A program made the translations under genes and the position numbers. From JANSWP01 sp041941305 (lineage in GTDB: Bacteria > Bacteroidota > Bacteroidia > Chitinophagales > Saprospiraceae), in assembly GCA_041941305.1 (NCBI GenBank), contig JBGTQJ010000052.1, positions 1 through 64,000 of the forward strand: a stretch of DNA of 64,000 bases, in the 5' to 3' direction. Shown here piece after piece: positions 10,122-19,392 of this stretch. Within the stretch, counting starts at the first letter, position 1. The number at the start of each line of letters is the position of its first letter. The notes beneath the pieces were generated by a model, which was given only the letters and a program-made list of their open reading frames with translations, was not told the origin of the DNA and made no database searches.

Positions 10122-13100
10122 TTAGAAGATATACTTCAAGCCCAATTGCAATTGCCAACGAGACAATAAGCTGAAATCATCAGTGAATGTACTGGTCAAT
10201 TCAGGATCAAAGCTGTACGTTGGATTGAAATCTCCATCAATGGAAACCCCAATTGGTTGTGTTGTAGTTGGGAATTGACGCACACCCCAATCAGAATTGA
10301 TTAGGTTTCCAAGATTCAGGATATCAAAGCTCACCTGAACCGTATTCATTCTTTGTCCAACATTGATATTGAAATCCTGTAAGATTCTAAGGTCGATAGT
10401 GGAGAACCAAGGTGTCAATGCATCGTATTTTTTGGCATATTCTCCTCTTCTTTCATTCAGGTATTCATCTTGAGCAAGGTAATCTCGCATGGCGTTCCGC
10501 ATTTGTTCTGGAGTGGTTCCTTTAATAGGATCTCCGGAAAACTGCATGTCATTCAATTCAGCATCGGTGGGAATGTAGATCAAATCGTTGAGTCTGGAAC
10601 CATCATTATTAATGTCTCCTGCGTAGGTGTAGCTATAACGGTTTCCCTCTGCAAATTCAAAGAACAGAGCGAGGGAAGTTGCCATTTTATCTTCTTTATA
10701 ACTGAATCTTTTATACGCTCTTCCCACTACCCGGTGGCGATTGCCATAAATAGAATGTGCCAATACATCTGCATTCACATTGCCAAATGCTGGATTTCTA
10801 TCATAGGCATCTCCAGAGATTTCTGCTTCAATTGAACTTACATCTTTACTAATTCCATAATTGTAAGCTATACTGGTAAACAAATCATTTCCCCAATCTC
10901 TGTCTAGTTTGAAAGTTGCATTGAAGGCGTATCCCTGGTCAGAATTTGTGAAGACATAAGCATTGTTTGCAAAATCTGCGGTTCTGTCATTAACCGGATG
11001 GTATATTTGGCGGTTGTCAACTCCCTGCAACTTGGCAGTAGGTGGACGTAGACCATAATTTCTAACCATCATTGCATTGATATCCTTAGAGTAAATCAAA
11101 TCAACAGATGCCAGCCATCCTCCTTTCATTTTGTGGTCATAACCCAGGTTTCCTTTAAAAACCTGAGGGAATTGGAAATCGGTACGGGTTACTTGGTAGA
11201 AGAAGAAATTCGGGTTTCCAACATGGTTGCCTATCCAAACAAATGGGAAGCGACCTGTAAACAAGCCTGCCCCACCTCGTAATTGCTGTGTCTGGTCTCC
11301 TTTTACATCCATATTGAATCCAAATCTTGGAGAGAATAAAGGTGTTTGTTCGGGCAATTCAGTATGGTCAAAAGTTATCTCCTGTCCCCATTCGTCAAAG
11401 TAGGTAATGAAAGGGAAATAGCAGCATTCCGCAGCATAAGTATCGATGAAATTTTGGGTTTCATCTTCAGTGTCAAAATATAATGGAACATCCATTCTTA
11501 AGCCCGCAGTTAAAGTCAAATTATCTGTTGCTTGCCATTCGTCTTGCAAATACAAAGAGAATTGTCCAACATGAGGTCTTGCCCAACTCCAGTCTGCTTC
11601 TGAATTCCCTTCAAAAGTTGCTCTGGCACCCTCTACCAAGGGGTCCAAAACACCAGCATTCAAACTATCGAGGAATGCCTGTGTAGAGCTGTAATCACCA
11701 AAGGTTCCGCCATAAGCATTGAGATTAAAGGAATTGTCAAAATCAAAATCTTCATAGGCAAAACCAAATGTCAAGGTGTGGTCTCCAGCATATACATTGA
11801 AATTATCTGTAATTTGCAAAACTCTTTGCTCCAGACGATTGTGGATAGAAAATGGCTCATGACCAGCAATGATGTAACGCTGAAGATCTTCCTGAATAGA
11901 AATAACCGGGAATGGCTCGGAAAATGGATTTCTAAAATCGTCAAAGAAGGTATAACCTACCTGCAGCTTGTTTGCTGCCTTGTTTCCAAACAAGGATTTC
12001 AACTCTACGATTCCAGAGTAAATGTTGTTGTTAATTTCGTATCCGGAATTTTGAAATTGTAGGGTCGTAAAATCAGGTCCACGACGCCCAATCGCACTTG
12101 GGTGCGCAGGCTTGTCTTTTGAGGCATCCAACCAATTCCATTTGAAAGTCAAACTATGGCTTTGGTTAATTTGCCAGTCCAGTTTGAAAATGGACTTCAT
12201 ATTGTTCGTTTCGTGAATAAAGTTCTCATAAGGTCCAGTTTCATATCCAAAGCGGCTGAACAAAGCGGAAGAAACGGCATCCAAATCGGAAGCTGCTACT
12301 CTTGACACATTGGAGGCGGTCAATCCAGCTCGATCGGCGATAAAGCTGGAACCCAAATCTTCTCTGCGCTCCAATTCAAAACTCCAGTAAAAGAACAATT
12401 TGTTTTTGATAATCGGACCTCCAATGGAATATCCAGCTTGTAGTTGCGTAAGGTCTGGAACAAAAATATCGTTGCCACTTACCTTGCTGCCGGTCAAGCC
12501 ATCATTGCGGAAATAGCCATAGGCGGTGCCATGAAATTCGTTGGTTCCACTTTTGGTTACTGCGTTGATTGATGCACCTGTAAAACCTGCCTGTGTAACA
12601 TCAAAAGGAGACAAATCTACTTGAATTTGAGCCAGAGCTTCCAATGGAACCGGCTGTGCATCTGTCTGACCACCAGGAGTGGCTGCATCCAAACCAAATG
12701 GATTATTGAAAATGGAGCCATCCAGTGAGAAATTATTAAACTGATCGTTTCTTCCCAGGAAGGAATTCCCACTTGAAGCTGGTGTCAAACGGTAAAAGTC
12801 GGCTGCCGAACGGTTAATGGTAGGCAAGGTCTGTAGTTCCAGACTACTAATTGTGGTCTGCGCTCCGGTACGGTCGCTATTAATTGGATCATTTGCATTT
12901 GCGGTAACTTCAATTTCCTGAAGTTCTTGTGCTGTAGTTGTAAGGCTGAAATCAATGTCCAGTTTTTTACCTAAGGCAAGAAAAACATTGCTTTGGGAGC
13001 CATCTTCGAATCCGACAAAACTAGAGGTAACCGTGTATGGTCCCCCAATACGAAGGTTAGGCAGGGTATATCTTCCGTCTTCACGTGTGGTGGTGCCATA

Positions 13101-13271
13101 TTGAGCTCCGGAAGGAGTATGGACTGCGACGACGGTTGCTCCTACTAATGCTTGCCCTTCATTGTCTTCTACAGAACCGAAAATGGTAGCTGTTGTAATT
13201 TGGGCAGACAATGGTACAAGGCTTCCTATAGTTAAGAAAGCCAGCAGTGAGAGTACTGATCTAAGTTTCAT
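10122..13271 (-). CDS. TonB-dependent outer-membrane receptor, Oar-like, with carboxypeptidase regulatory domain
   Basis: 1049-residue outer-membrane protein. A signal peptide (residues 1-24, ending PLSAQ) is followed by a CarboxypepD_reg domain at about 27-110 (GSVEDNEGQALVGATVVAV ... TREDGRYTLPNLRIGGPYTV), a plug at about 130-250 (NNFSLDGSIFNNPFG, INAVTKSGTNEFHGTAYGYFRND), and a long beta-barrel ending in the aromatic terminus LKYIF. The combination of these motifs is that of the Oar-like subgroup of TonB receptors rather than SusC. No SusD partner lies nearby, so a glycan utilisation locus is not supported. The cargo is unknown. Expressed alone: own promoter-like site upstream and a terminator downstream. 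Confidence 0.92.
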   Translation of the reverse strand: MKLRSVLSLLAFLTIGSLVPLSAQITTATIFGSVEDNEGQALVGATVVAVHTPSGAQYGTTTREDGRYTLPNLRIGGPYTVTSSFVGFEDGSQSNVFLALGKKLDIDFSLTTTAQELQEIEVTANANDPINSDRTGAQTTISSLELQTLPTINRSAADFYRLTPASSGNSFLGRNDQFNNFSLDGSIFNNPFGLDAATPGGQTDAQPVPLEALAQIQVDLSPFDVTQAGFTGASINAVTKSGTNEFHGTAYGYFRNDGLTGSKVSGNDIFVPDLTQLQAGYSIGGPIIKNKLFFYWSFELERREDLGSSFIADRAGLTASNVSRVAASDLDAVSSALFSRFGYETGPYENFIHETNNMKSIFKLDWQINQSHSLTFKWNWLDASKDKPAHPSAIGRRGPDFTTLQFQNSGYEINNNIYSGIVELKSLFGNKAANKLQVGYTFFDDFRNPFSEPFPVISIQEDLQRYIIAGHEPFSIHNRLEQRVLQITDNFNVYAGDHTLTFGFAYEDFDFDNSFNLNAYGGTFGDYSSTQAFLDSLNAGVLDPLVEGARATFEGNSEADWSWARPHVGQFSLYLQDEWQATDNLTLTAGLRMDVPLYFDTEDETQNFIDTYAAECCYFPFITYFDEWGQEITFDHTELPEQTPLFSPRFGFNMDVKGDQTQQLRGGAGLFTGRFPFVWIGNHVGNPNFFFYQVTRTDFQFPQVFKGNLGYDHKMKGGWLASVDLIYSKDINAMMVRNYGLRPPTAKLQGVDNRQIYHPVNDRTADFANNAYVFTNSDQGYAFNATFKLDRDWGNDLFTSIAYNYGISKDVSSIEAEISGDAYDRNPAFGNVNADVLAHSIYGNRHRVVGRAYKRFSYKEDKMATSLALFFEFAEGNRYSYTYAGDINNDGSRLNDLIYIPTDAELNDMQFSGDPIKGTTPEQMRNAMRDYLAQDEYLNERRGEYAKKYDALTPWFSTIDLRILQDFNINVGQRMNTVQVSFDILNLGNLINSDWGVRQFPTTTQPIGVSIDGDFNPTYSFDPELTSTFTDDFSLLSRWQLQLGLKYIF

Positions 13272-13385
13272 ATAAGTATAATTTGGTGAAAGTAATTAGG
13301 TCCCTTAAAACCAAAGTAGAGAGTTTTTTGGATTTAATTATCCATCAAGCTCCATACTCTAAGTCCCGAATCGTATTAATGCAGG

Positions 13386-13413
13386 CAAATATAATTAAGG
13401 AGCATTATTACAA
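13386..13413 (-). promoter_or_regulatory. Candidate Bacteroidota-type promoter for the Oar-like receptor
   Basis: Read on the minus strand, TATATTTG (13393-13386) matches the TANNTTTG -7 consensus, with TTG (13413-13411) as a possible -33 element at a 17-bp gap, slightly shorter than the usual 19. This would give a leader of roughly 110 nt before the ATG at 13271. Sequence match only. Confidence 0.4.
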
Positions 13414-13546
13414 AGAAGAATTAATATTAAGTTTACTTGAAGTTAAACTTCTGAAAAAAGCGAAATAAATTAAATCTAATTAATGACCTGAAATTCAATA
13501 CAATAAGAAAAATATTTTATGAAATATTATAAAAAGTAATATGATG

Positions 13547-14722
13547 TTATTTGCTCCCATACAACAAATCCTTCAATTTTGAACCTTTCAATTCAGCTAC
13601 GAAGTAAGCATCCCGAAACTTTTCTATTGAAAATTTTATCTCTTGTTTTAGTGTGGCAAACTGATGAGGCAATTGCTCCAAACAGTTTTCTTCATTCTGG
13701 TAATTAGAGGCAATGACTTCAAATTTGAGGTAGTATTTCTCACCTTGAGAAACGAAATTGGAGTATTCATTTAGAAATTGAAGCAATCGATCAACAGAAA
13801 ATTCCAAATTGGCGACGCCACGTGCAAATTTTCGGGAAGCCAACAAATCACTCTGCCCTTGCGTATTTAAAGTCTCCAATTCCAGGATATAATCATCCAA
13901 CATCACATATACCGTTTCCCAATCATCTTCTTTCCTACATTCTTCTAAAGGCGTCGTATAACCAATAATTTTACTGTAATCCTTAAACAATCGATCACAT
14001 GCCTCCTTCAAACTTTCATTGCCTTCTTTTAAAAATTCCGTTTCGTAATAAATCGTATTCAAATCGGCATTCATGCGCACTGTAAAATCCAGAATGCAGG
14101 CAATTTTTTCCAAATCCTCTTCTTTTTGCTTTTGTTCTTCTACACCCAGGATAGATGCAATCAATGTGAATGAAGCCGACAGAAATGGATTGGTCTGCAT
14201 GATGGGAGGCATTTGCATTGCATTCTTCTTGCTGAGGCGACTACTCAATACTTCTGAGGTTTTTTGAAATTCCGAATAGGCATTTGGGTTAGACAATTGT
14301 GAGATGCTATTCCAGGTCTGCAGGGAATGAAAATGATGATCCAAGCCTAAGATCTTTTCATACATCAATTTTAATAAATCCAGTCCTTTGCGATATCTGG
14401 TCTTATCCAAACCAATTTGGAAAGCCCGTTCGGTCATTGTTATTTGTTCGCTGATTGCATTTTTTTCTAATAATGCAGCAATCAATTGTCGGTCTGTAGC
14501 CTTTTCGTTTTTCAAAATTTGATTGAGCTCAAACAACCGAATCTCCAAAACCTCCATTTGTTTTGTGAAATGGCTTTGTCTCTGTTCCATTTCTGTTTTT
14601 AATTCCAATAAAACTGCAGTAAACGAAAGAGAGTCCGTAATTGAGAATGCGTGTGATTTTGTAATGTGGAAGCATAGCAATAGCCCCACAAGGAAGATTG
14701 AATGTCGTGCCTTCATGTCCAA
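13547..14722 (-). CDS. Exported coiled-coil protein of unknown function
   Basis: 391 residues; not recognised. A hydrophobic N-terminus (SIFLVGLLLCFHITKSHAF) suggests a signal peptide; Met3 gives a cleaner start than Met1. Residues 40-100 are rich in E, K, L and Q and probably form a helical hairpin or coiled coil (LKTEMEQRQSHF, LEIRLFELNQILKNEK). The remainder is also predicted mostly helical with scattered cysteines. No catalytic motif is visible. It stands alone, with more than 270 bp of non-coding DNA on each side. Likely periplasmic. The good length and clean leader argue that it is a real gene. Confidence 0.7.
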   Translation of the reverse strand: MDMKARHSIFLVGLLLCFHITKSHAFSITDSLSFTAVLLELKTEMEQRQSHFTKQMEVLEIRLFELNQILKNEKATDRQLIAALLEKNAISEQITMTERAFQIGLDKTRYRKGLDLLKLMYEKILGLDHHFHSLQTWNSISQLSNPNAYSEFQKTSEVLSSRLSKKNAMQMPPIMQTNPFLSASFTLIASILGVEEQKQKEEDLEKIACILDFTVRMNADLNTIYYETEFLKEGNESLKEACDRLFKDYSKIIGYTTPLEECRKEDDWETVYVMLDDYILELETLNTQGQSDLLASRKFARGVANLEFSVDRLLQFLNEYSNFVSQGEKYYLKFEVIASNYQNEENCLEQLPHQFATLKQEIKFSIEKFRDAYFVAELKGSKLKDLLYGSK

Positions 14723-15162
14723 TTTATTTTTGAGAATTAAGAATTTCGCTCGCTTTGTATTAAGATGATTTCACTGTTACATTTACATAAGATAGAATTT
14801 GATATGGTAGAGGTGTAACAAAATGTATGGTGAATATCTCGACCCATCCTAAGATGAGGCGAACACCTCGCTATACATTTTATTACACAACCAAAATGGT
14901 TGCTACGTCTTAAAATCAAAAATGGTAGTTTTCAAGATTTGGTTTTGCGTATGTTTAAATTTTTAAACATACGCTTAGTTGATTGAATAATGTTACACTT
15001 TCAAAAAAGTAACTTTTTGTCAGGTTCTTAATTTCATTAAATGAAAGTAAATTAGAAAAGGAATATGGCTTTTAAAAACTTGATATTTGAATAAGTCAGG
15101 ATTTTGAATTGATTGATCGAGGCTTAAATGCTCAAAGAAAACGGTTGAGGCAAATGTTCATT
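14723..15162. other. Non-coding stretch with two inverted repeats
   Basis: No convincing gene. It contains a 13-bp perfect inverted repeat (14947-14959 with 14962-14974, GCGTATGTTTAAA and its complement) whose right half carries the recurring TTTTAAACATAC motif. There is also a looser fold-back in which GTGTAAC at 14813 pairs with ATTACAC near 14882, enclosing the CACCTCGC region. The left part presumably holds the promoter of the minus-strand gene ending at 14722. Confidence 0.5.
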
Positions 15163-16347
15163 TTAAAAGAGTACCGTCTTAACATTTAGGGTTGGCAAGA
15201 TTGCTTCGAGGTTTCGGATTTTATTCCACCTCAAATCCAATTTTTTCAAATTTTTAAGTTGATGGATACTTTTAGGTATAGAAATGATGCGATTTGCCCT
15301 TAAGTCTATTTGCTCCAAATTTGCTAATTGATGAATGGATTCAGGGATCTCATGAAGGCGATTGTTTCGCAAATCAAGATGCCGAAGGTTTTTGAGATTG
15401 TAAAAGGAAGATGGAAGCGTATTCAATTGATTATCCCTTAAATAAATTGCTTCAAGTTTTTGTAGCCTTCCTATCGAATTTGGTAGTGTTTTTAACTGAT
15501 TATTGTACAATCTCAACTCTTTTAGGTTTTCCATTTCACCAATTACCTCAGGTAGTTCTCCAAAACGATTATGTGTCAATCCCAGGTATTTGAGTTTCTT
15601 CAAATTGCCCATAGAAGGGGGTAGGGTACTGAGTTGATTGTCGCTTAAATAGAGAAAATGCGTCAGGTTCTGTAGCTTACCCATGCTTTCGGGCAGGACT
15701 TCCAATTCATTATGTCCCAGATCCAAAGTTTGTAAATTAGTCAGGTTGCCAATACTTTCAGGTACATTCGTCAATCCCATGTCATGGATGTACAATTCCT
15801 TTAGCTTGGTCAGGTTGCCGATATTTTGTGAAAGGTTTTTTAAAGGATTGGAACCGAGGACTAAAATTTCGAGTTTGTTCATTTCCCAAAAAGATGCTGG
15901 CAATGAATTTAGTTGGTTTTTGTGAGTGTGCAATTGCCTTAGATTTTGCAATTGCCCAATATTTTCTGGAAGGGTTTTGAGCTGATTGAAGTCTAAATGA
16001 AGGATTTCCAGTTGCCCCAATTGTGAAATATTGGAAGGTAAACTGGTTAATTGATTGTGATCCAGGTAGAGCTTATTTAGGTTTTGGAGTTCTCCTATTG
16101 AATCAGATAAATGATTGAGCTCGTTGCCAGTGAGATCGATTGATTTTAGGTGTTCAAATTGAAATATACATTCAGGAAGCTCTGCCAAATTCAGGTATCT
16201 CAGAGATAAGGATTCTATCTGGTTATTTTTGACAAAGGCAGAAGCAATGGAAGGAGCATTATTTTGAATTGATTTATCTGAAGTTATGTTAAGCTTTACC
16301 CCTGTTGCATTCAACCAATTTTTTAATTTCTTTATAATCATCTGCAT
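15163..16347 (-). CDS. Leucine-rich-repeat protein
   Basis: 394 residues made almost entirely of about fifteen 23-residue leucine-rich repeats with consensus LxxLxLxxNxLxxLPxxIGxLxx, beginning near residue 40 and running to the end. The first 40 residues (KKLKNWLNATGVKLN) are a basic helical cap and there is no signal peptide, so a cytoplasmic location is likely. LRR solenoids bind other proteins; the partner is unknown. It begins 7 bp after the stop of the glycosyltransferase on the same strand, so the two are almost certainly co-transcribed. No kinase, GTPase (ROCO) or T9SS domain is attached, unlike many bacterial LRR proteins. Confidence 0.9.
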   Translation of the reverse strand: MQMIIKKLKNWLNATGVKLNITSDKSIQNNAPSIASAFVKNNQIESLSLRYLNLAELPECIFQFEHLKSIDLTGNELNHLSDSIGELQNLNKLYLDHNQLTSLPSNISQLGQLEILHLDFNQLKTLPENIGQLQNLRQLHTHKNQLNSLPASFWEMNKLEILVLGSNPLKNLSQNIGNLTKLKELYIHDMGLTNVPESIGNLTNLQTLDLGHNELEVLPESMGKLQNLTHFLYLSDNQLSTLPPSMGNLKKLKYLGLTHNRFGELPEVIGEMENLKELRLYNNQLKTLPNSIGRLQKLEAIYLRDNQLNTLPSSFYNLKNLRHLDLRNNRLHEIPESIHQLANLEQIDLRANRIISIPKSIHQLKNLKKLDLRWNKIRNLEAILPTLNVKTVLF

Positions 16348-16354
16348 ACAGCTT

Positions 16355-17467
16355 TTAAAGACTATGATATAAATCCATTACTTCGCCCGTTACTTTCTTT
16401 GCTCCAAATTTTTGAACATGTGCGTACCCTTCTGAACTCAACTTCTGATAATAATCTTCATCACCTAAACATTTTTCAATACCAAAAGCAATTTCTTCAA
16501 AATTTTCTGGATTTACATAATAAGCTCCTGCTCCTCCTGCTTCTGGCAGGGAAGAGACCTTGGAGGTAATGACCGGGGTTTTACAAAAAAGAGATTCAAT
16601 AATCGGCAAACCAAAACCTTCATAAAAAGAAGGGTAGAGTAGGAGCCTGGCATTTTGATACAGGATTTTCAATTCTTCAAAATGAACATTTGGGTAAAAA
16701 AGCACCCATTTTTCCAATCCTTTGTTAGCAATATATGCTCTAACTTTTTGTTCATATTTTTTCCCCCTTCCAAAAACAACCAGGGGCAATCTCAAATCAT
16801 TTGGCAATAGTTCCAGCGCCTTCACACAGCCCAATAAATTTTTTCGCTCATTTATTGACCCCACATAAAGTAAATAGTCCTTTGGAAGTGAAATTTTGAA
16901 TGCTGTAGATGGATGGGTGGTGTTTTGAAATGTGTCATCACAAGTTTGATAAATGACTTTAATTTTGTATTCATGAATATCATAAAAGCGAATAATATCC
17001 TTCTTAGTACTCTCGCTAATTGCAATTATCACATCTGCGTGTTTACAGGCATACTTAAATTTTTTATTGTAAATATTTCTATCAAAGATTGGGAAAAAAT
17101 CAGGGAATTGGCGAAATGCCAAATCGTGGATGGTGACGATACTTTTGACTTTTGAACCTTGGATACCTATGGGCAATTCATGACTAAGACCGTGGAAGAG
17201 GAAAATGCCATCATCTACCCAATGTTGCTTCATCCCTGACAATCGCCAAAGGTTTTTTCCAAATTTGTTTTCGGGTAAATGAATTTTAAAGGATCCCTTT
17301 TCCAAAAAGGGCTCGGTTCTTGAATTTTGTTGGATTTTTGGAGTATATAAGTGGTATTCATTATCGGGAAAATATTGACTCAAATTGCTTAATAGCGTTC
17401 GGCTATAATTTCCCAGTCCAGTGAAATTATTAAAAAGCCTTTTTGCATCGTAGCCAATTTTGAGCAT
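16355..17467 (-). CDS. Glycosyltransferase, GT4-like (GT-B fold)
   Basis: 370-residue GT-B-fold glycosyltransferase. The N-terminal acceptor domain begins with the typical IGYDAKRLFNNFTGLGNYSR. In the donor domain the signatures YLLYVGSINERKNL (residues about 200-215), LLYPSFYEGFGLPIIESLFCKTPVITS with the EGFGLP motif, and SLPEAGGAGAYYVNP identify a nucleotide-sugar enzyme of the mannosyltransferase-like group. It probably adds a sugar to a surface polysaccharide or lipid-linked glycan. First gene of a two-gene unit with the LRR protein. No other polysaccharide genes adjoin it. Its upstream region is shared divergently with the dehydrogenase at 17841. Confidence 0.9.
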   Translation of the reverse strand: MLKIGYDAKRLFNNFTGLGNYSRTLLSNLSQYFPDNEYHLYTPKIQQNSRTEPFLEKGSFKIHLPENKFGKNLWRLSGMKQHWVDDGIFLFHGLSHELPIGIQGSKVKSIVTIHDLAFRQFPDFFPIFDRNIYNKKFKYACKHADVIIAISESTKKDIIRFYDIHEYKIKVIYQTCDDTFQNTTHPSTAFKISLPKDYLLYVGSINERKNLLGCVKALELLPNDLRLPLVVFGRGKKYEQKVRAYIANKGLEKWVLFYPNVHFEELKILYQNARLLLYPSFYEGFGLPIIESLFCKTPVITSKVSSLPEAGGAGAYYVNPENFEEIAFGIEKCLGDEDYYQKLSSEGYAHVQKFGAKKVTGEVMDLYHSL

Positions 17468-17530
17468 GGTTTCGGTTGTCGGTTACCCTTACCGGGTTGT
17501 AGATTGCCTAATGATTAATTTGGAGGGCGA

Positions 17531-17563
17531 AGATTTACCAAATTTTGGAAATTTGGTAAATCT
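17531..17563. repeat. 15-bp inverted repeat in divergent intergenic region
   Basis: 17531-17545 and 17549-17563 are exact reverse complements (AGATTTACCAAATTT) around the 3-nt loop TGG. It lies 64 bp upstream of the glycosyltransferase start, between divergent genes, so it is not a gene-end terminator. An operator or mRNA leader hairpin is possible. The remainder of 17468-17840 holds the hairpin at 17669-17711 and presumably two promoters. Confidence 0.7.
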
Positions 17564-17668
17564 GTCTTCAAAAATTACCTTTAATCTGAAAAGTAGCATC
17601 ATCCCGTATTTTTTAATTGTTTCTTAAATCATTGAATTTCAACTCACTATGTAATGTGTCTTTGTTGC

Positions 17669-17711
17669 GGGGTGCGCGTTGCGGGTTAGTCATACCCGCA
17701 ACGCGCACCCC
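17669..17711. repeat. GC-rich 18-bp inverted repeat in divergent intergenic region
   Basis: 17669-17686 (GGGGTGCGCGTTGCGGGT) and 17694-17711 are exact reverse complements with a 7-nt loop. Its GC content stands out sharply against the AT-rich surroundings. It sits 129 bp upstream of the dehydrogenase start at 17841, between divergent genes. Confidence 0.85.
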
Positions 17712-17840
17712 ACAAAAAGTTGATTATCAATAGATTAAGTAAAGAAGGTAAACGAAAGAGTTTTTATTGCCAAAATACGGGATGATGCTGTATAGGAACC
17801 TTTTGTTGCCATGCTCGTATAAAATCAAAAAAATCAAATT

Positions 17841-19307
17841 ATGAATGTAACGACTGCCTACGCAGAAGCGCGAAATTATATAGAAGGCAAATACCAGGAT
17901 GTTGGACATCGTTGTATGGAGGTCATCAGCCCTTTGACCGGAGCCACCATTTCCAAAGTCCCGCTTTCCGAGAAAAATACCTTGGATGAAGCCGTAAAAG
18001 CGGCTCAAAGAGCCTTGCCAGGTTGGTCTGATCAAACTGTAAAAGAAAGAGTACAGATCTTTTTTAAGTTTCGGCAACTGCTGGAAGAAAACATGGAAGA
18101 GCTGGCTGAATTGGTACATATCGAAAATGGCAAAACCATCGGAGAGGCGCGTGCTGAAGTCATGAAAGGCATGGAATTGTCCGAGTTTGCCTGTTCCTTG
18201 CCTCAAATCATCAGCGATGAAATACAGGAAGTAAGTAAAGGCGTAGAATGTAGAACTTCCCATGCCCCTTTGGGAATTGTAGCTTCCATCTCACCCTTTA
18301 ATTTCCCATTTATGGTACCGCTTTGGACCATTCCGAATGCATTGTCTTTGGGCAATTGCATGATTTTGAAACCTTCGGAATTGGTGCCATTGAGTGCTCA
18401 AAGAATTGCAGATTTATTGAAAGAAGCGGGCTTGCCAGATGGGGTTTTTAATATTGTGAATGGTGACAAGGAAATCGTGGAAGCCATTTGTGACCATCCG
18501 GAAATTGCAGCTGTTTCTTTTGTGGGCTCGACACGGGTTGCCAAGATTGTCTACAAAAGAGCTACTTCCAATCTCAAAAGGTGTCTCTGCCTGGGCGGAG
18601 CCAAAAATCATTTAATTGTACTTTCTGATGCCAATCCGGATATCTCTGCGGCTAATATCGCGGCTTCCATGTCAGGCTGTGCTGGTCAACGATGTATGGC
18701 AGCTTCTGCAATGGTCGCTGTAGGACAGGTTGAACACATCATCAACCAGATTTGTGAAGAATCCAGGAAGATCATACCTGGCGAAAACCTTGGTTCTGTC
18801 ATCAGCAAAGAAGCCAAAGAACGAATTGAGCGATACATCGATGAAGCGGAAGCTGCAGGTGCAAAGGTTTTGGTCGATGGCAGAAATGCTTCCGTAGCTG
18901 GACATGAAGGTGGATTCTATGTTGGTCCGACCGTCATTGATTATGTGACACCAGATATGAAAATCGCCAAAGAGGAGGTCTTTGGCCCCGTTTTGGCAAT
19001 TATGCGTACGGATGATATCGATGAGGCCATCCGAATTGAAAATAGCTCCAATTATGGCAATGCTTCCTCTGTGTTTACCCAAAGTGGTGGCCTGGCGAAA
19101 TACGTGATAGAAAAAGTTAGTGCGGGCATGGTGGGTGTGAATATTGGGGTGCCTGTACCACGCGAACCTTTTCCTTTTGGCGGATGGAATGAGTCTAGGT
19201 TTGGCGTTGGAGACATTACTGGAAAGAGCTCCATTCACTTTTGGACGAAATTGAAAAAGACGACCACTAAGTGGAATCCGGAAGCTTGGGTGGATTGGAC
19301 AACCTAG
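17841..19307 (+). CDS. mmsA: CoA-acylating methylmalonate/malonate-semialdehyde dehydrogenase
   Basis: 488-residue aldehyde dehydrogenase of the CoA-acylating MMSDH type. It oxidises (methyl)malonate semialdehyde with NAD+ and CoA to propionyl-CoA or acetyl-CoA plus CO2. Visible are SPFNFPFMVPLWTIPNAL and KPSELVPLSAQ in the NAD-binding domain, GGAKNHLIVLSDAN, which is diagnostic of this subfamily in place of the general ELGGK motif, and the catalytic Cys285 in GCAGQRCMA. Length is standard. The next gene, 85 bp downstream, is a class III aminotransferase that could supply the semialdehyde from beta-alanine or beta-aminoisobutyrate, which points to pyrimidine or valine breakdown. Cytoplasmic. 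Confidence 0.93.
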   Translation: MNVTTAYAEARNYIEGKYQDVGHRCMEVISPLTGATISKVPLSEKNTLDEAVKAAQRALPGWSDQTVKERVQIFFKFRQLLEENMEELAELVHIENGKTIGEARAEVMKGMELSEFACSLPQIISDEIQEVSKGVECRTSHAPLGIVASISPFNFPFMVPLWTIPNALSLGNCMILKPSELVPLSAQRIADLLKEAGLPDGVFNIVNGDKEIVEAICDHPEIAAVSFVGSTRVAKIVYKRATSNLKRCLCLGGAKNHLIVLSDANPDISAANIAASMSGCAGQRCMAASAMVAVGQVEHIINQICEESRKIIPGENLGSVISKEAKERIERYIDEAEAAGAKVLVDGRNASVAGHEGGFYVGPTVIDYVTPDMKIAKEEVFGPVLAIMRTDDIDEAIRIENSSNYGNASSVFTQSGGLAKYVIEKVSAGMVGVNIGVPVPREPFPFGGWNESRFGVGDITGKSSIHFWTKLKKTTTKWNPEAWVDWTT

Positions 19308-19318
19308 ATAAAATTTAA

Positions 19319-19378
19319 TTTAATGGGATTCAAGGAAAATAATTCGCCAACGAATTATTTTCCTTGAATCCCATTAAA
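19319..19378. repeat. Perfect 28-bp-arm inverted repeat between dehydrogenase and aminotransferase
   Basis: Arms 19319-19346 and 19351-19378 are exact complements around the 4-nt loop CCAA. The repeat begins 11 bp after one stop codon and ends 14 nt before the next ATG. It is AT-rich, with short A and T runs outside. It may attenuate read-through between the two genes or protect the mRNA ends. Confidence 0.9.
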
Positions 19379-19392
19379 AATCCAATATTGAT

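Noticed and set aside
10122..13271. SusC/SusD glycan utilisation locus with the GH13 amylase
   Set aside because: No SusD-like lipoprotein, and the amylase is 28 kb away; the receptor is Oar-like.
13283..13468. Open frame of 61 codons upstream of the Oar-like receptor
   Set aside because: It lies over the receptor's own leader and promoter-like site on the opposite strand and has no recognisable features.
18672..19238. Long antisense open frame inside mmsA
   Set aside because: It is the complement of a conserved dehydrogenase; composition follows the codon pattern of the real gene.
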